NCBI RefSeq assembly: GCF_029227915.1
Contig: NC_079878.1
Span: forward strand, 25,197,501-25,261,500
DNA: 64,000 nt
Direction of reading: 5' to 3'
Source of the DNA: Hydractinia symbiolongicarpus
Taxonomy: Eukaryota; Cnidaria; Hydrozoa; Anthoathecata; Hydractiniidae
The notes under the pieces were generated by a model. It was not told where the DNA came from and did no database searches. It worked only from the letters and a program-made list of their open reading frames with translations. The first letter of the stretch is position 1; each line of letters begins with the position of its first letter. The position numbers and the translations under genes are program-made. Of the stretch, positions 12,501 to 24,938 are shown in pieces.

Positions 12501-13950
12501 GAAGCTGGGAAAGTTTGCCAGCTTTGTATTTTGTCAACATAAAGAAAGATATATTCTTGGCCATGTTGAAACACAGCGCTCAACTTTTCAAATGACTGGC
12601 GCACAAAAGAGACTGGATAAATAACTTAGTATGCGTAAGTTCAATTGTTTCTTGTATTTATGAAATTTGGTTTCGGTGACGTTTTTCATGACATTGATAA
12701 TTCTTGCGAATTTTAATATTCTGCTATATGTTTATTTATTATGCAAATTGTAGGTTTGAACATGTTTGAAAAAACAGTTTGAAAATTCGTCTATATCATT
12801 AAACCCTTTGTTTCTGTTTTGTTTAAAAAATATTTTTATTCCCGAAATTTGTTAGAAAGTTGATCTCGCGATTTTTTTTTGCGTTTCTCAATTTGGGAAA
12901 GTTTATCTTAAAATGTCGTGATTTTTCACCTCGTGATTCTCCGATTAAAGTATTTTGTAAAACAAAAATACACTAAAAGGGAAGTAAAGACAGGGCTGTG
13001 GTGGGTTGTTGTTTTTCTTATTTAACCAGTCTACTTTGATGCTATCTTTTCATGTAGTGCACTAGAAAACATGTCGTACCATTTTTAACTGCGGAAATCC
13101 ATAAGAACAATATGTCTTTTTTTCAGAGGAGAGTTCAAAGCGCGAAGTTGAGTGTATTTTTGTTAGTGAAGTTCTTTTTTTATAGTAAATGTAATATATC
13201 ATTCCATAGATAAGTTATACATTTTCCAAAAAATTGATCTCCAAATATCAAAATATTTCAAATACACAAAGTGTTTCAAAGCGTATCACCATGTCCCTAA
13301 AGAATTAGCATAAGGTGGGCGCTGATCAGAACTTTTGTTCGGTACGTGATTGATGGTCGAAATTCAGTGACTTTTTCTACTGTATTGAACTTGTATTAAA
13401 AACATATTGTGAAAAATATTATGCTTTGCCGGGGGAAGTATAGTATTCTTCAGAAAAGGGTAATTTTTTGTGCTGACTTGCATGTATGAGTGTTACAGTT
13501 TTGCGAAAATTCAGTTTTATGATGACAAATTATTATTGGACAAGTGCTTTTACATTTCACTTTCAATCATTGCTACACTAACTCTGTCAAAGTCATAGAA
13601 CTGACCACTGACTGTTCAAGTACACGGTCTATGACGCGCGAAAAAAAAGACAATTCTATCAACAATTTTAATTGCATGAACATTTTTAAAGTAGTAATTT
13701 ACCGAATACATACAAATTTATGCAACTAAGCGTTAAAACGAAAACACGCGGCCGCGGTTTAGGATTAGAAATCAGCTACAGCATGTTGCTGACATGTAGT
13801 GAAATGACAACCAATATTTTGCTGCTAATTTGTTATTTTTACGTTTCCAAGATTATTATAGTTGGCTTTTACGTCATCAGCTACAAAAAGAAACCGACCA
13901 GCTAAAGAACTGTCCAGCAATTTATATTAAAAGTACATCTTTAAAAAAAA
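9524..13950. other. Intergenic stretch, nothing firm recognised
   Basis: About 4.4 kb without a supportable gene. Near 9,895-9,985 there is a run of TTTCGAAA-like motifs. At 10,920-10,990 a TATAAATAA-like sequence precedes a locally GC-richer stretch (ccccgccggatttgtgg) that could be an unannotated 5' exon, but no coding exon can be attached to it. Confidence 0.4.
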
Positions 13951-14013
13951 AGTTACAAATTTTTTAAACAGTGTGGGAAAAAAAACAGATTTGATAAAAT
14001 ATTGAATAAAAAA

Positions 14014-14196
14014 TCTATATTATAATACCCGTATACGTTTGTCCGTCCGTCCGTCCGTCCGTCCGTCCGTCCGTCCGTCCGTCCGTCCGTCCGTCCGTCC
14101 GTCTGTCTGTCTGTCACGCAAAATGGTAGCTTAGCTACCATTGCGGTATAAATAGGACGGGCGAAGCCGTGGATTTTTCCACGGGCTAACGACTAG
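14014..14196 (+). mobile_element. Helitron-type non-autonomous element with (GTCC)n core, copy 1
   Basis: The element begins TCTATATTATAATACCCG after an A and ends in CTAG followed by T. A hairpin (ccgtgg-attttt-ccacgg) sits eight bases before the CTAG. TC...hairpin...CTRR inserted between A and T is the Helitron pattern. The core is a run of about 17-19 GTCC/GTCT tetranucleotides (about 14,041-14,118) followed by the small palindrome atggtagcttagctaccat. Tetranucleotide-cored elements of this kind are known as Helentron-associated or pearl/mini-me elements. A shortened copy lies inverted at 52,017-52,138. Confidence 0.7.
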
Positions 14197-14459
14197 TATT
14201 ACATAATATTGCATACACGTACAAAAAACAGTTAAAAAAATCGTAAAAATTTTTTAGTCTGTATGACATTAGTGACTTGCATATATATTTCCTACTGGTC
14301 AAATTTTACAAAAACTTCTTTTGTGGACAGTGCAGTGCAAGCGTAACATAACAAGCAAAACATAAAGGTTTCATCAGCTGATAGGTTTATAAACTCTGCA
14401 ATAACCTTTCATCAAAACTATTGGTCCACTGCATCAAGCAGTTATGTTTTTCCAAAAAT

Positions 14460-16370
14460 ATTGTCCCACAAACTAAGGAAAACTCCGCATATGGTTTTAT
14501 CCCAAAATCTCTCCATTCCGGCAATCCAGCGTTCTATAAATGACTTTGTCTGCTCTGCGCGCTTTAGTTTACACCTCTGTAGGATATCCTTATACTCGTC
14601 ATCAAAATTGAATTCAGACAAGATCTCAGCCGTGATTTTTGTCTACTGGAAATCCATCTTTTTCTTTAAAACTCTCCAACTCTGTCACAACTCTCTCCAT
14701 TGTGTGAAGGCAACGCAACTTTGTTCTTTTGTGGTCACTATCAACACTCTTTTTTTCCGACTCAATTAAGTTGTTGATATACTGCAATTTGCTTTTGTTT
14801 GAATTTCGAAGACTTATTGAATCAATTTGACGCGAACATTCCTCTGCAGTGAAAAGCAATTCTATTAATTAAGTTTGCTGCATTATAATTATTAATTAAT
14901 CCTTCTAAAACTTTTTGTTTGGAATTCTTTTCTTCTAAGCGTGTTTTATATTGTTGATAGACCTCCTGTAGCGTAATCTCTTTCTTGTTTTTATGGATAG
15001 CATATTTGAAGTTACCGACTTCGTGTGGTGCCTTTTTGCAACTGTAGCAAACAGAACTACCGCCTTCATTTATCATAGAGCGGTGACCGGTGTCTGCTCT
15101 ACAAACTTCGTCACATGGAAAGTCACAAGTCGCCCTGCATTTGGTGCAATTCGATGCTCTCGCTTGGGTTGTTTTTTTTCTTTCTGCGATGATATCACAG
15201 TGATAATGTCACTTTTAGTGTTTTGAATGTCAACATTTATGTCTTTAGTATACCTAATGATTTCACCAATTTATTATTTTCAAGGAAATCTGTTGCAACA
15301 AAGCGCCAAACTTCTCACGCATTGCTAGATTTTCAATTGTTGGTGCTAATTTCATTGGTGATATTACTTCCAACTGCTGCAGGTAGTCGTCCAAAGTTGT
15401 TTCATTTCTTTGATATGATATCTTGGTGGTTTTACTTTTTTCTGAAAATTCAGCAGCGTTGTTAACAAGAGAGCGTCACGATAAATTCCGTAAGACTTCA
15501 TCTGTTTTAATTACATCAAGTGTCGGAGATGCTTGTACATCAGAAAATGTCAGAAACAAATTTAAATTGTTTTTTGCATTCTCACCGAAAAGCTGTAGTG
15601 TCATATCATTGCAATATCTGTTTTCTATAGTCGCTCTTGAATCGGACGATTTAATTGCATAGCATATACTAGCTAACTCCTCATTTGCAAAAACATCTTT
15701 GGATTTTAAAATACTGAGTATTTGTTCAGTAATTGCTTCATCTCTTTCAACACCGCGCGTATCTCCATAACCTGGTGTATCCACTACCGTCAACGTATAT
15801 GGAGTACGAAAACCCTCTTGATGGTGGAGTGTGTAGGCAGTAGTGGTAGCCCTCATCATTTTCGTTAGCCAAAACAAATCTAAAGTCATGCGAGTAGCAC
15901 ACTCCAAACACGTGATTGGCTATTGTGTTAACCAAGGATGTCTTGCCAGAACCAGTCATACCTACTATTAGCACAATTAATATTTTAACGCTGTCATTTT
16001 TCTCACCGACTTCAAAATGTCTGAAATTTTGGTAAACTTTCTTCTTACAGTTTAATTTATAAAATTCCAGACCTGACTGGGTATTAACCTTCAGTGAACT
16101 TTTTTTTATTCTCTGCATCAATTTAGAAGTCGCGTCTACTTCTAAGATCTTTTTTACTTTATTCAACTGAACTGATTGGTATACTAGTATAGCCAACACA
16201 GCTATCAACAACGCATTAATTACAACGGGAAGAGATATATAAAACACTAGAAGAGCGGTAACCAAAAGCATACCGATTACCAGTGTTCCCCCGTCAAGAT
16301 TGACATTAACCCCATCACGCTGAATCCCCACAATCCAAATGAAAAAGTTTTCTGAATTTAAAATGTTTCA
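14460..16370 (-). pseudogene. P-loop GTPase with membrane anchor and Cys-rich tail, frameshifted
   Basis: The minus strand encodes two hydrophobic helices (from about LVIGMLLVTALLVFYISL), then a P-loop GMTGSGKTSL and, after a frameshift near 15,858, the switch-II/Walker-B-like VVDTPGYGDTRG. An in-frame TGA at 15,476 is followed by more homologous sequence. A later segment carries a Cys/His-rich stretch (CTKCRATCDFPCDEVC, then CYSCKKAPHE) and an alpha-helical tail with a further frame change near 14,850. The layout resembles an expanded invertebrate and fish family of AIG1/septin-like GTPases. No ATG precedes the membrane helices in frame; a splice acceptor near 16,350 suggests a missing upstream exon. 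It is probably a pseudogene, although assembly errors could cause part of the damage. Confidence 0.7.
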
Positions 16371-16762
16371 CTAAAATATTTTATTCGTTTATTGATTTCT
16401 CAAGACAGGATAATACAATTTTATTTTTAGAACTTTTAGTATGTGACTCGGTAAATGTAGTTCAAAAGAGATCATCAGTATATTTAGCACGATGTGAGCG
16501 AACCTAGGGGGGATTTTCACAAAGCGAATTGAACGGCGAATTCGACGGCGAATTGTATCTGAGCATGCGCAGTTTTGTTTGTTTTGATTTTGCATCGAAA
16601 TATTCACTTCGCTGAAAAGTAGAAACATTCCTACTTTTTCGCGGCTAAAGGTTTCGCTGCTAGTTTTTGATCAATCAAAACGCGGTTAACTAATATAAAC
16701 AAAAAAAGAAGAAAAAAAATTAGTTTTTTTTTTTGAACTAAACATTTCGGGTGTAAAATAAG

Positions 16763-17724
16763 ATGGAAGGTAACAGCCAAATAAATTTTTCTTTGGAGTC
16801 GCTGGGCCAAAATGCTGAGGTGCTGTGTGCTCTATTTGCTTTACAACAGCAGCAAACAATAATTTATAATTTGTCAAAGCATGTATATTGTATGATTTTA
16901 GCTATTCAATTTGTATTTTAATTTGTATGTGAAACGTACATATATTTCCTAATTGCAGGAACATGATAGTCAATAATTTGAGAAGAATTCCTTTATAGAA
17001 GCTGTAAGAGAACTACTTTGTTTTTGGGACGTAAACTGTCCAGAATACAAAATGTTTTTACCAAATAAGTTAAGACGATGTCATTGATTTTCGAACTAAT
17101 AATAACTCTTAATTTTGCCATAACTCTGAATTTTCCCTTACAAATCTCCCCAATGAAATTAAGTTGTATTTTTTTCTAGTTGGGTTTCTGCAAAAACAGT
17201 TGAAAAACTTGGATGCTTTGAAAAAATGTTTGGATAAACGCAAGCGTTTATCAAGATCTAGTGTAAAAGCCTCAAGTTTTCCGAAATGCCAATTTTTCGA
17301 GCAGTTGGCTTTCCTGCATGAAAAGAGTGCTAATAAGTCTCATAAAAGCAATATGATGTCGCCTTCTTCGGAGTCATCAGCTGCAGAAAACACAAGCCCT
17401 TGTAGCAGAGTAAATACATTCAGTGTACCCGTGAAGTCATGTAAGAAAAGAAGACAAGACATGACTAAACTGGCTTTATCACAATCTTTAGTTGAATGTG
17501 ATGAATTAATCAAGAAAAATCTTAATGATGAGAATGATCAAGACTCGTTATATTGTCGCAGCCTCGTTTCAATCATGAAAAAACTTTCAAATAAAAAAAA
17601 AGATTGGCTAAAATTAAGATTAGTCAACTACTGTTTGATATTCGGTACAAAGATGATTAAAAACAGTTTTTCTAATTTTTTTAATCTGTTGTTAACAAGA
17701 AAAAAAAGGTTCATGAAGCTCTAG
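16763..17724 (+). pseudogene. Harbinger accessory DNA-binding protein (MADF-BESS type), disabled
   Basis: Three exons can be drawn. Exon 1 is 16,763-16,882 (starts MEGNSQINFSLESLG, donor CAT/gtatat). Exon 2 begins at 16,959 after an acceptor and contains FIEAVRELLCFWDVN, typical of the start of a MADF domain. Exon 3 runs from about 17,181 and contains FPKCQFFEQLAFLHE, the MADF end. A BESS-like stretch, DSLYCRSLVSIMKKLSNKKK, follows near 17,545-17,605. An in-frame TAA in exon 2 breaks the product. In Harbinger elements the second protein brings the transposase to the nucleus and the element ends; that is family knowledge. The gene overlaps the end of the opposing transposase by about 15 bp. 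Confidence 0.65.
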
Positions 17725-18985
17725 TAACTTTTTGCAGTTGCCATTTCACAGCCTCCTCAGGTGAACAAAAATATCTTTTAAAATCATCACGTACTTTACT
17801 TGCTTCACAAGAATAATTATTTTATCCTATTTGTAGTATCTGCGTAAGACCTGTATTGCCCGTGTTTTCTTTCCTCCAATCACCCTGTATTAAGCCAGAA
17901 CTGGTTTCTTTGTAAGGATAAGATAGGGGACAGTAATTGAAATTATTTTGATCCGTGTTTGTACATACTTTTATCAGGTAATTATGCAATCCAACAACAG
18001 CCTTTGTTACTAGAATAACGTTTTCTTTTTTCGCAATTATGGGTCTCCGAAATACACGAAATCTTGTCGTAGCAATACTGAAAGTGTTTTCGATTACTCC
18101 CCTTGCTCTTAAAATCTATAGTTAAAAATCCTTTGATCTAAAAGAGACGTTTTGATTCGGATAAGGTTCCATCATGTGTTTTTTCAAACCAAACGCATCA
18201 TCCGCAACAAATACATAAGGTAATACGTTATCAAGGTCTTTACCAACAGTTTCTGGTTTAGGAATGTTGACGGTGTTAGTTTTAATTGCATGACCAAGGT
18301 GACTGTTATTGTATACACTACAATCACTCTGTCGTCCAGAATCTCCAATCTCTACCATCACAAACTCGTATCTAGCGTTGCGAACTGCTAGAAGCACTAT
18401 ACTATGATTTTTTTTATAATTAAAATATTTCGATCCATTATTGTGTGGTGCTTGCATAACAACATGCTTGCCATCAAGCGCTCCTAGAGCATGAGGGAAA
18501 TTCCACTTAAGCTCAAACTCCTTAGATATTGTTATCCATTCTTGCTCTGTTGACGGTGGTTCGATAAATTTTTTTCCATCAGCGAGTCCCTAGCTTTGCA
18601 TGTTTCAGGAATAATTTTGTTAACTATGGTCGGACTGAGTCGAAAACTTGCTGAGATTGTGCACTGAGCATCGTCAGTTACTAGGTATCGTAATGTGACT
18701 GCTAATCTTTCGCTTGGTCCAACAGGGTCCTGCATCACAGTGTGTTGCTTAATGATAGCAGGAGAAACAAATAAAAAAGTTCTTCGAAAGTTGAAGGCAA
18801 CATTCGGAAATACTTAAAAAAAAAAATTCATGATTGTGCAATTTTAAATCTCTCACCAATGTATGAAATTCTCCTTTTTGCAAACGTTCAGTATAAATTC
18901 TTCTCATCCAAAATCGCTTCTTTTGCAACTGCTTTTTACGTTTTAATTGTTTTAGTTTGAAAATTTTGAAAAAAAAAGTTTGTTT
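17710..18985 (-). pseudogene. Harbinger DDE transposase (DDE_4 type), frameshifted
   Basis: Read on the minus strand in several frames: FWMRRIYTERLQKGEFHTLV (N-terminal Arg/Trp region), FRMLPSTFEEL, ERLAVTLRYLVTDDAQ, then the first catalytic Asp in GALDGKHVVMQAP, the GDSGRQSD block, the second Asp in VFVADDAFGLKKH, and the third acidic residue in RARGVIENTF. Frame changes occur near 18,800 (poly-T), near 18,570 (poly-A) and around 18,105-18,125 (TAA and TAG), with one more stop near 17,820. All three catalytic positions are still readable, so the family call is firm while the gene is dead. Confidence 0.85.
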
Positions 18986-19089
18986 ACATTCGCCATTTTG
19001 AATTTGGCGCCTAATTTATTTTGTCGTGAAAATTAAAAAGCGAATTCGCCGTCGAATTCGCCGTTCAATTCGCTTCGTGAAAATCCCCC

Positions 19090-22000
19090 TTTATAGGTAA
19101 ACTGTAAATACTTTAATTGATGAAATTTCCCGCGCAGAACCGTTGGTTGCACAAAAATACTAATTTTTTGCGCTCCCTGCTACGCGAAAATTTGATGTGC
19201 GGAATATTTCTTTGTGTAGAAGCTGCGTGCATAACGGGAGTGACATAATACTTTATAGTCATAAAATTAATGGCCGTAAAATTAAGTGGCGCAAATGCGA
19301 GATTATTGAAGCTTTCGAGCGTCAAACAATCATATATACAAAACGATTACGCGAAAATTAAATGTACGAAATTAAAACTAGCGCGAAAAATTAAAGCGGT
19401 CTAATGAACCCAAAAAAAGTTGAATATGAACTCACCTCTCCTTGTTTCACACCGACGGCATTCATAATAGGCATATTAGCAAATATTTTTTGAACTACTT
19501 TTTATTAAGTGTAAATGAGAATAATTAAGGTTATTGCTGTAGTTAGAACAAATTTAAAACTTTACATAAATTAAAACAGTAACTGTAGTAGAACGGATGT
19601 GATTACTGACAAATCCGCTAATAACACGAAACTCATGGCTTTAAAATTTGAGCTAACAATATGCGTTAGCTGTTTAAAATCTTTTAAACGAACGAAACAT
19701 GTATTGTCTCTTTGGCGTCTGTTTATTACTAACAAAAATATGCACACATGATAAAATATATAAAAGTGGTCCAAGAAAAAAAATAAAAAATAGAAGTCTG
19801 GGTACAACTTGTAAAAAACGTTTACAACATGCTATATTATTACATAACCGAAAGAATTTTAGACAAGACCTGGAAAACCAAGGAAAATTGGCGAAAAGCA
19901 TTATCTTTAATTTTTACTATTGAAATATTAAAGGTTACCTCCTGCGAAAAATCAAGTTGAGAAAATATGAAAGATCTTTGAATGCTCTCTAGAAATCTTT
20001 TTATTTTTGAAAAATCTGTCTCCGTTCTCGAGATATTTATCTTAAAAATTGCGCTAATTATGCGAAATAATGACATGATGAGTTATAGCATTGAGCGCAA
20101 TTATGGTAACTAAATATTGAAATTTATATAAAATGTTCAAAACGCGTCAAAGTGAACTGCCAGAAAACATTTTTAGCTGTATATGGCTTGTCAAAAATGT
20201 TAAATATAACACCCTCGCAGAGGATACTCATGACATAATGCAAAATTAGCGAATCTTCTTAGTCCAAATTCTAAAGAACCAATCAAGAATTTTTAAAAAA
20301 ATATTCCAATTCCTAGATAACCTTCACGCTCTTTCATATGCAATTAACTTTACTTTTCCATGATGATTATTTTTCGCGGAAGATAGCCTTTAACTATAGC
20401 ACCTGTATTTTTTAGTTAACCAATCAAATTGCATGAAAACTTGATAAAAAAGAAAATATTAAAGTACTCTCGGTAAACTAACTACAATAGAAGAAACACA
20501 AAAAAATTAGTCAAAAAAACTTTTTTAAAATTATTAACACCCCTATTTACCAAAACTCTAGAAAACCCCATATTTACTAAAACCAGTAACAGCCTAAACC
20601 ACCTGAAAAAACCTGGAATTAGCTAAAATTAGGAGAAACCACCTTGTCCCATTCCCACAATCTCGACTTAACCGTCTGCGTAGGTATTGAACAATAAAAA
20701 CACTCAATAATTGATGAGTAAAAAACGTTTTAGTAAAACCTACACATAAATTCCCGACTTTTTTTTACCGATAAGATATCCTAACATATTTTAGAAAAAA
20801 AAAATAATATTTCTTTTACAAATTTATAATTTGAAACAGACATTTTTTCACTCTTTATCTCCGTGCTTCTTCGCCTACTATAACCATGCTCTGTTTTGAC
20901 GCGCAAAACTGGGCAATTTGCCAAAATTACGGAAAACGGTAATGTCGTCACAAATATACGGTACAGTTTAACTTTTCTTTAAGAAGTGAGCTTAGAATAA
21001 TTTGACGCTTATATTTTCGAAATACTATAATAATTTAGTACAATAAACCATAACAAAACAGAAAGAGCCATCAAGCCACAGATGGGGTTGGTTTAACGAA
21101 AATGTGTTTAGAAAACACTACCGGTCTGTAGGAAGTATTTACCTGTGTGGAAGGGCAGTTAGCAATTTAAAAAGTGATATACGATTTCACATATACTCTA
21201 CTGGGTTCCCTCATATCTTATTACCAGTTTTGTTACCTGATTGTTTTCGTTTTTTTACGATCCTATACATTTTCTTGATCAGCGTTCAAAGCTGTACACG
21301 ATGGAAGGCAGCGGCTAGAGAAATTTAAAAAAAGGTTTTTGTACATCCACGAGATTTTGATGAGGTCATCGAAATTCAACTGCTCTCTTAACCATTGTTC
21401 TCCTGCCTAAGGAATTTTTCCACGGACGTTATTGACGATTCGCCAGTAATAAAATGAAAGTTGTGTCCGCCTGTGACAGCCAAAGTGGATATTTTCATAT
21501 TTCGTTGATGCCGTCGCGGTTGAATTTCGAACTTTCAAGAAATGTAACGATCTCTTCGTCATGAAAAAAGTGCAGAAAGTAAAAGCAAGGAAATTCAGAG
21601 CGGAGAAGTAGAGTGGAGTTAAAAAGCGTATTAAAATGGTTAAAAGTAGAAAAGTTAAGAAAAAGGCAAGAATTTGAAGTCTCCTAAAATTCCTAAAGTT
21701 TTATATTTTTCCGCGTTTGTTTGTTTACATAAAAGAACTTTTACATAATTAATGTACCCTGCTACGTAACTAATATAAAATACTTCATAAAAAATGGTTT
21801 GAAGCGATCAGAAGAAAAGGGACCTTACCGAAAGATTCTGGGTTTTACATTTGTTTGTAACACTTTACTGACAATTGTTTCCAGGGGAGGGATACAATGG
21901 TAAGACAGGTGAACCGATGCCATCAACATTTTGAACATCAAACGAAAGCAAACAGCGTTTTTATACTCATGAGATCCAGTTTCGGTGATAAAATTGTTTT

Positions 22001-24614
22001 TTTTAATTTGTTCTCCTTCATTGATATGATTTCATTTTTTTTGTAAACATTTTTCAAAAAAAAATTATTCTTAACGGGGAAGTGACAATGCATTAAATAT
22101 GTTTCAAAACGCCTACGTTTTTTTATACAGACTGCTTAGTCGTCTGAGAAAATGCACTTTAATTGTTATTAGTTGTCGTGGTTTTCTTGACGAATAAGAA
22201 AATTTATTTTTGGTAAAAAAAACGCTTACTTTTTGCATTTGTTTTTTTTAATGGTGTTTTAAATTTACCTTCGAAAAGTTTCTCTGGAATTTTTTTGGTA
22301 TCGCAACAGCAGTAAGGAAAACTGTGGTAAATATTTGCTCGACGAAAAATTTGAATCGTAATTATTTTGGTTTGCGTTTAAAACGAATATATGACGAGTG
22401 TTGGGTAGGTTTCTTACCAAACTCGTTCAATGTCATCTCTAGGAGTCATATTTCTTCCTGCGGTTTGCCGAGTTTTGCACTTTGCAACTTCATTTTTGTT
22501 ACTAGATCCAGTCTTCTTGTTTTTTTTTTTCGAAATAGCCACCCATTTTTGACAATATATCAAAATACAATTTATGTGTTCAGTTCCTCTTTAAATGGAT
22601 AGTACAATGTTTTTTAAAAAATAAAAAACCATTCCGCAACCCATGTATTTTTGTCTCCTCTAATACAAACCTTAAAATACCCTAAACAAGATTAAAATCA
22701 CTGACCAAAAAAATGCTGCAGATGCTTTGAAATTTTGTAAAATTGATGAAAATTGCCAGTGGGTTTTAGCTGAGAAAATATGAAAATTAGTACTTGACTA
22801 GTGACACTGATATACTACAATTTAAAAATATTTCTGTAGTGATAATACTCATGTTCTGTCTGTGAGCAAAGAACCAGCAGTTCGTTGTTAAACACGGGAA
22901 ATAAGGCAGAATTTTTCACAGAATAAATTGTTGTGATTTTGTGAAACTTGTATGTGCACGATTTCAAGTAGCAAAAAATTGTGCTGTAAAATAAAAACTT
23001 CAACGTCATATCCCGTCTGAGTCTGAAGCCAAATTTCCAGGTTCTTCTAAAAATGTCTGCAAAGAAATAAACAGAGCCTTCTTTTTTTAGCCGAATCTCA
23101 TAAATTAGGTCCTAAGGAAGAGAAAAAAATGTAGATGGCCGATTGATAACAAAGAAATATTTTATAGTTACATTTATATCACAGCATTACTTACTTACAT
23201 TTTGAACAACATCTCAAAATGAAAGTAGGAAGCTTACATCTCCATAAATAATTCCTCTCCTCCTGCGTGTGTTTTTCATGAGTCGGGGGGAGAAAGGTGT
23301 ATGTAAAATATAATTTCTAGAAAACCATGCTTGTGTCTTTAAAAAAATTAAAGAACGACGATATGATTTCATTACATGTAAAATAAACATAACAAGAATT
23401 CTTTTTGGTTTATTATCCCTCTACTTTTTTCTTTACTTGAAAATAATTGCGCAATTCCTCCTTGCAAGTACAATCATCTTCTTGTATTTGTTTTTTAACC
23501 AAAAGAAGATATTTATGACACGATGTAGGAGAAACTAAATGTTAATCAGGCGATAAACAGTCGCGCATGAGCCTCAGACTTGCTGTAGAATAAAAAAAAT
23601 ATAAGAGTCCCTATCAAAGAAAAACCTGAAATATTGTTGAAACAAAGAACAATCCTAAAAACTATTGCTTATAGCAACCGCGGATTCTCGAGGTAGCGAA
23701 ATTTATCACCACTAAAAAGAGCATTGCAATCTCTTTTCCAGTCTCTTATTGTTCCTTTTTCTTAATAAGCATAACATATAACGCATATCCCAGCCCAGAT
23801 AGTGGTTTTTTTAGGCGTAATGTCCAGTTGTGGTAAATCCTTCTTATGAGTATTTTAGTTCGAGAGACTTTTCAAAATGTTTATACGCAATAAGACTTAT
23901 AACACCACCGTACTGTTTGGACTTGTCTTTGTACGTTTGGTTTTGTTTATGGGTTTTTTCTTAAATTAAGAACGTGATTATTTTATCTTGTCCAATAAGG
24001 TAACGCTTTACAAATCTCCAATAAGCATAACGTGGGCATACTCTGCTAAGTATGTCTGCCCGATTTTGAATTTTCACTGGCTTATAAAGAAACAAGAAGC
24101 CCTGCGGCTTAAAGATTTCCGTCATTAGCAATAATCTTGAACAAGTACTGAACTTTGAAGAGGACTGAGTAATATGGGGGAACTCAAAATCATTAAATAT
24201 TCCAAAATTTTAAAATTTAATTTTTGATTATTATTGTAACTGTAAATCATAGCTAACTTAACTTACATAAACTTCCTTTCTCTATATAAGAACGATTTTA
24301 AAAGAACAATAACAAACCTGAAAATTGATGAACAATAAAAACAAAATAAGAACAACACCAAGGCTGGAAATTTATCTATTTTCTCTTTTTCTCTGAAAAA
24401 TAACTTAGAAAATTTATTATAAGGTGGCAGCAAATTTTTTTTACATAATCAGTTACGAAAGGTTATTTTCAGACTACATATTCTTATTTTTTCTTTCAAA
24501 ACACACTTGTCACGATTTTATAGCTATTACATTATCCTTCACCAAATATTAAGCCTCAACAATTCCTCTGTAAATTAAAATCATGAATAATTAATTAGTT
24601 TGCTGAATATAGCT
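19090..24614. other. Long intergenic stretch, nothing recognised
   Basis: About 5.5 kb without a supportable gene. The open frames are short and biased. Around 19,200-19,400 there are scattered aaaattaa/gtggcgcaaa motifs like those near 48,200-48,300, which suggests old short repeats. No terminal inverted repeats could be paired. Confidence 0.4.
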
Positions 24615-24617
24615 TTA

Positions 24618-24776
24618 AGGGGGATTTTCACGAAGCGAATTGAACGGCGAATTCGACGGCGAATTGTATCTGAGCATGCGCAGTTTTGTTTGTTTTGATT
24701 TTGCATCGAACTGCACATGCTCAGATACAATTCGCCGTCGAATTCGCCGCTCAATTCGCTTCGTGAAAATCCCCTT
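24618..24776. mobile_element. Foldback MITE derived from the Harbinger element
   Basis: The first 90 or so bases (aggggattttcacgaagcga-type end through tttgcatcga) are almost identical to the left end of the Harbinger element at 16,508-16,600. They are followed directly by an inverted copy of the same terminus ending cgtgaaaatcccctt. TTA trinucleotides, the usual Harbinger target site, flank it at 24,615-24,617 and 24,777-24,779. The element is nearly a full palindrome without coding capacity. Confidence 0.85.
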
Positions 24777-24888
24777 TTAGTCTGCGTGCTTGCAAATTTG
24801 TACAGAAGGAAATGACGTAATTATTAAAGGAAAGCGTTAATAACATTGATAGCGCATTATAAGACGACCTTATTATGCTACACTGAAC

Positions 24889-24922
24889 TTTGCTACGTGT
24901 AACGGACCCTTAACGGACCCTT
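24889..24922. repeat. Solo terminus of the neighbouring element
   Basis: The sequence tttgctacgtgtaacggacc followed by cttaa repeats the right end of the element at 24,939-26,018, with cggacccttaa duplicated once. It is probably the remnant of another copy. Confidence 0.5.
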
Positions 24923-24938
24923 ATAGTGGGTTCCTTAA

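Larger units (their letters stand above)
16508..19089. mobile_element. PIF/Harbinger DNA transposon with long terminal inverted repeats
   Basis: The left end, gggggattttcacaaagcg, continues with gaattgaacggcgaattcg and aligns in inverted orientation with the right end at about 19,039-19,089. Inside lie a plus-strand MADF/BESS-type gene and a convergent minus-strand DDE transposase, the standard two-gene Harbinger layout. The flanking target sites (cta on the left, ttt/tat on the right) no longer match cleanly. Both genes are damaged, so the copy should be inactive. Confidence 0.85.
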
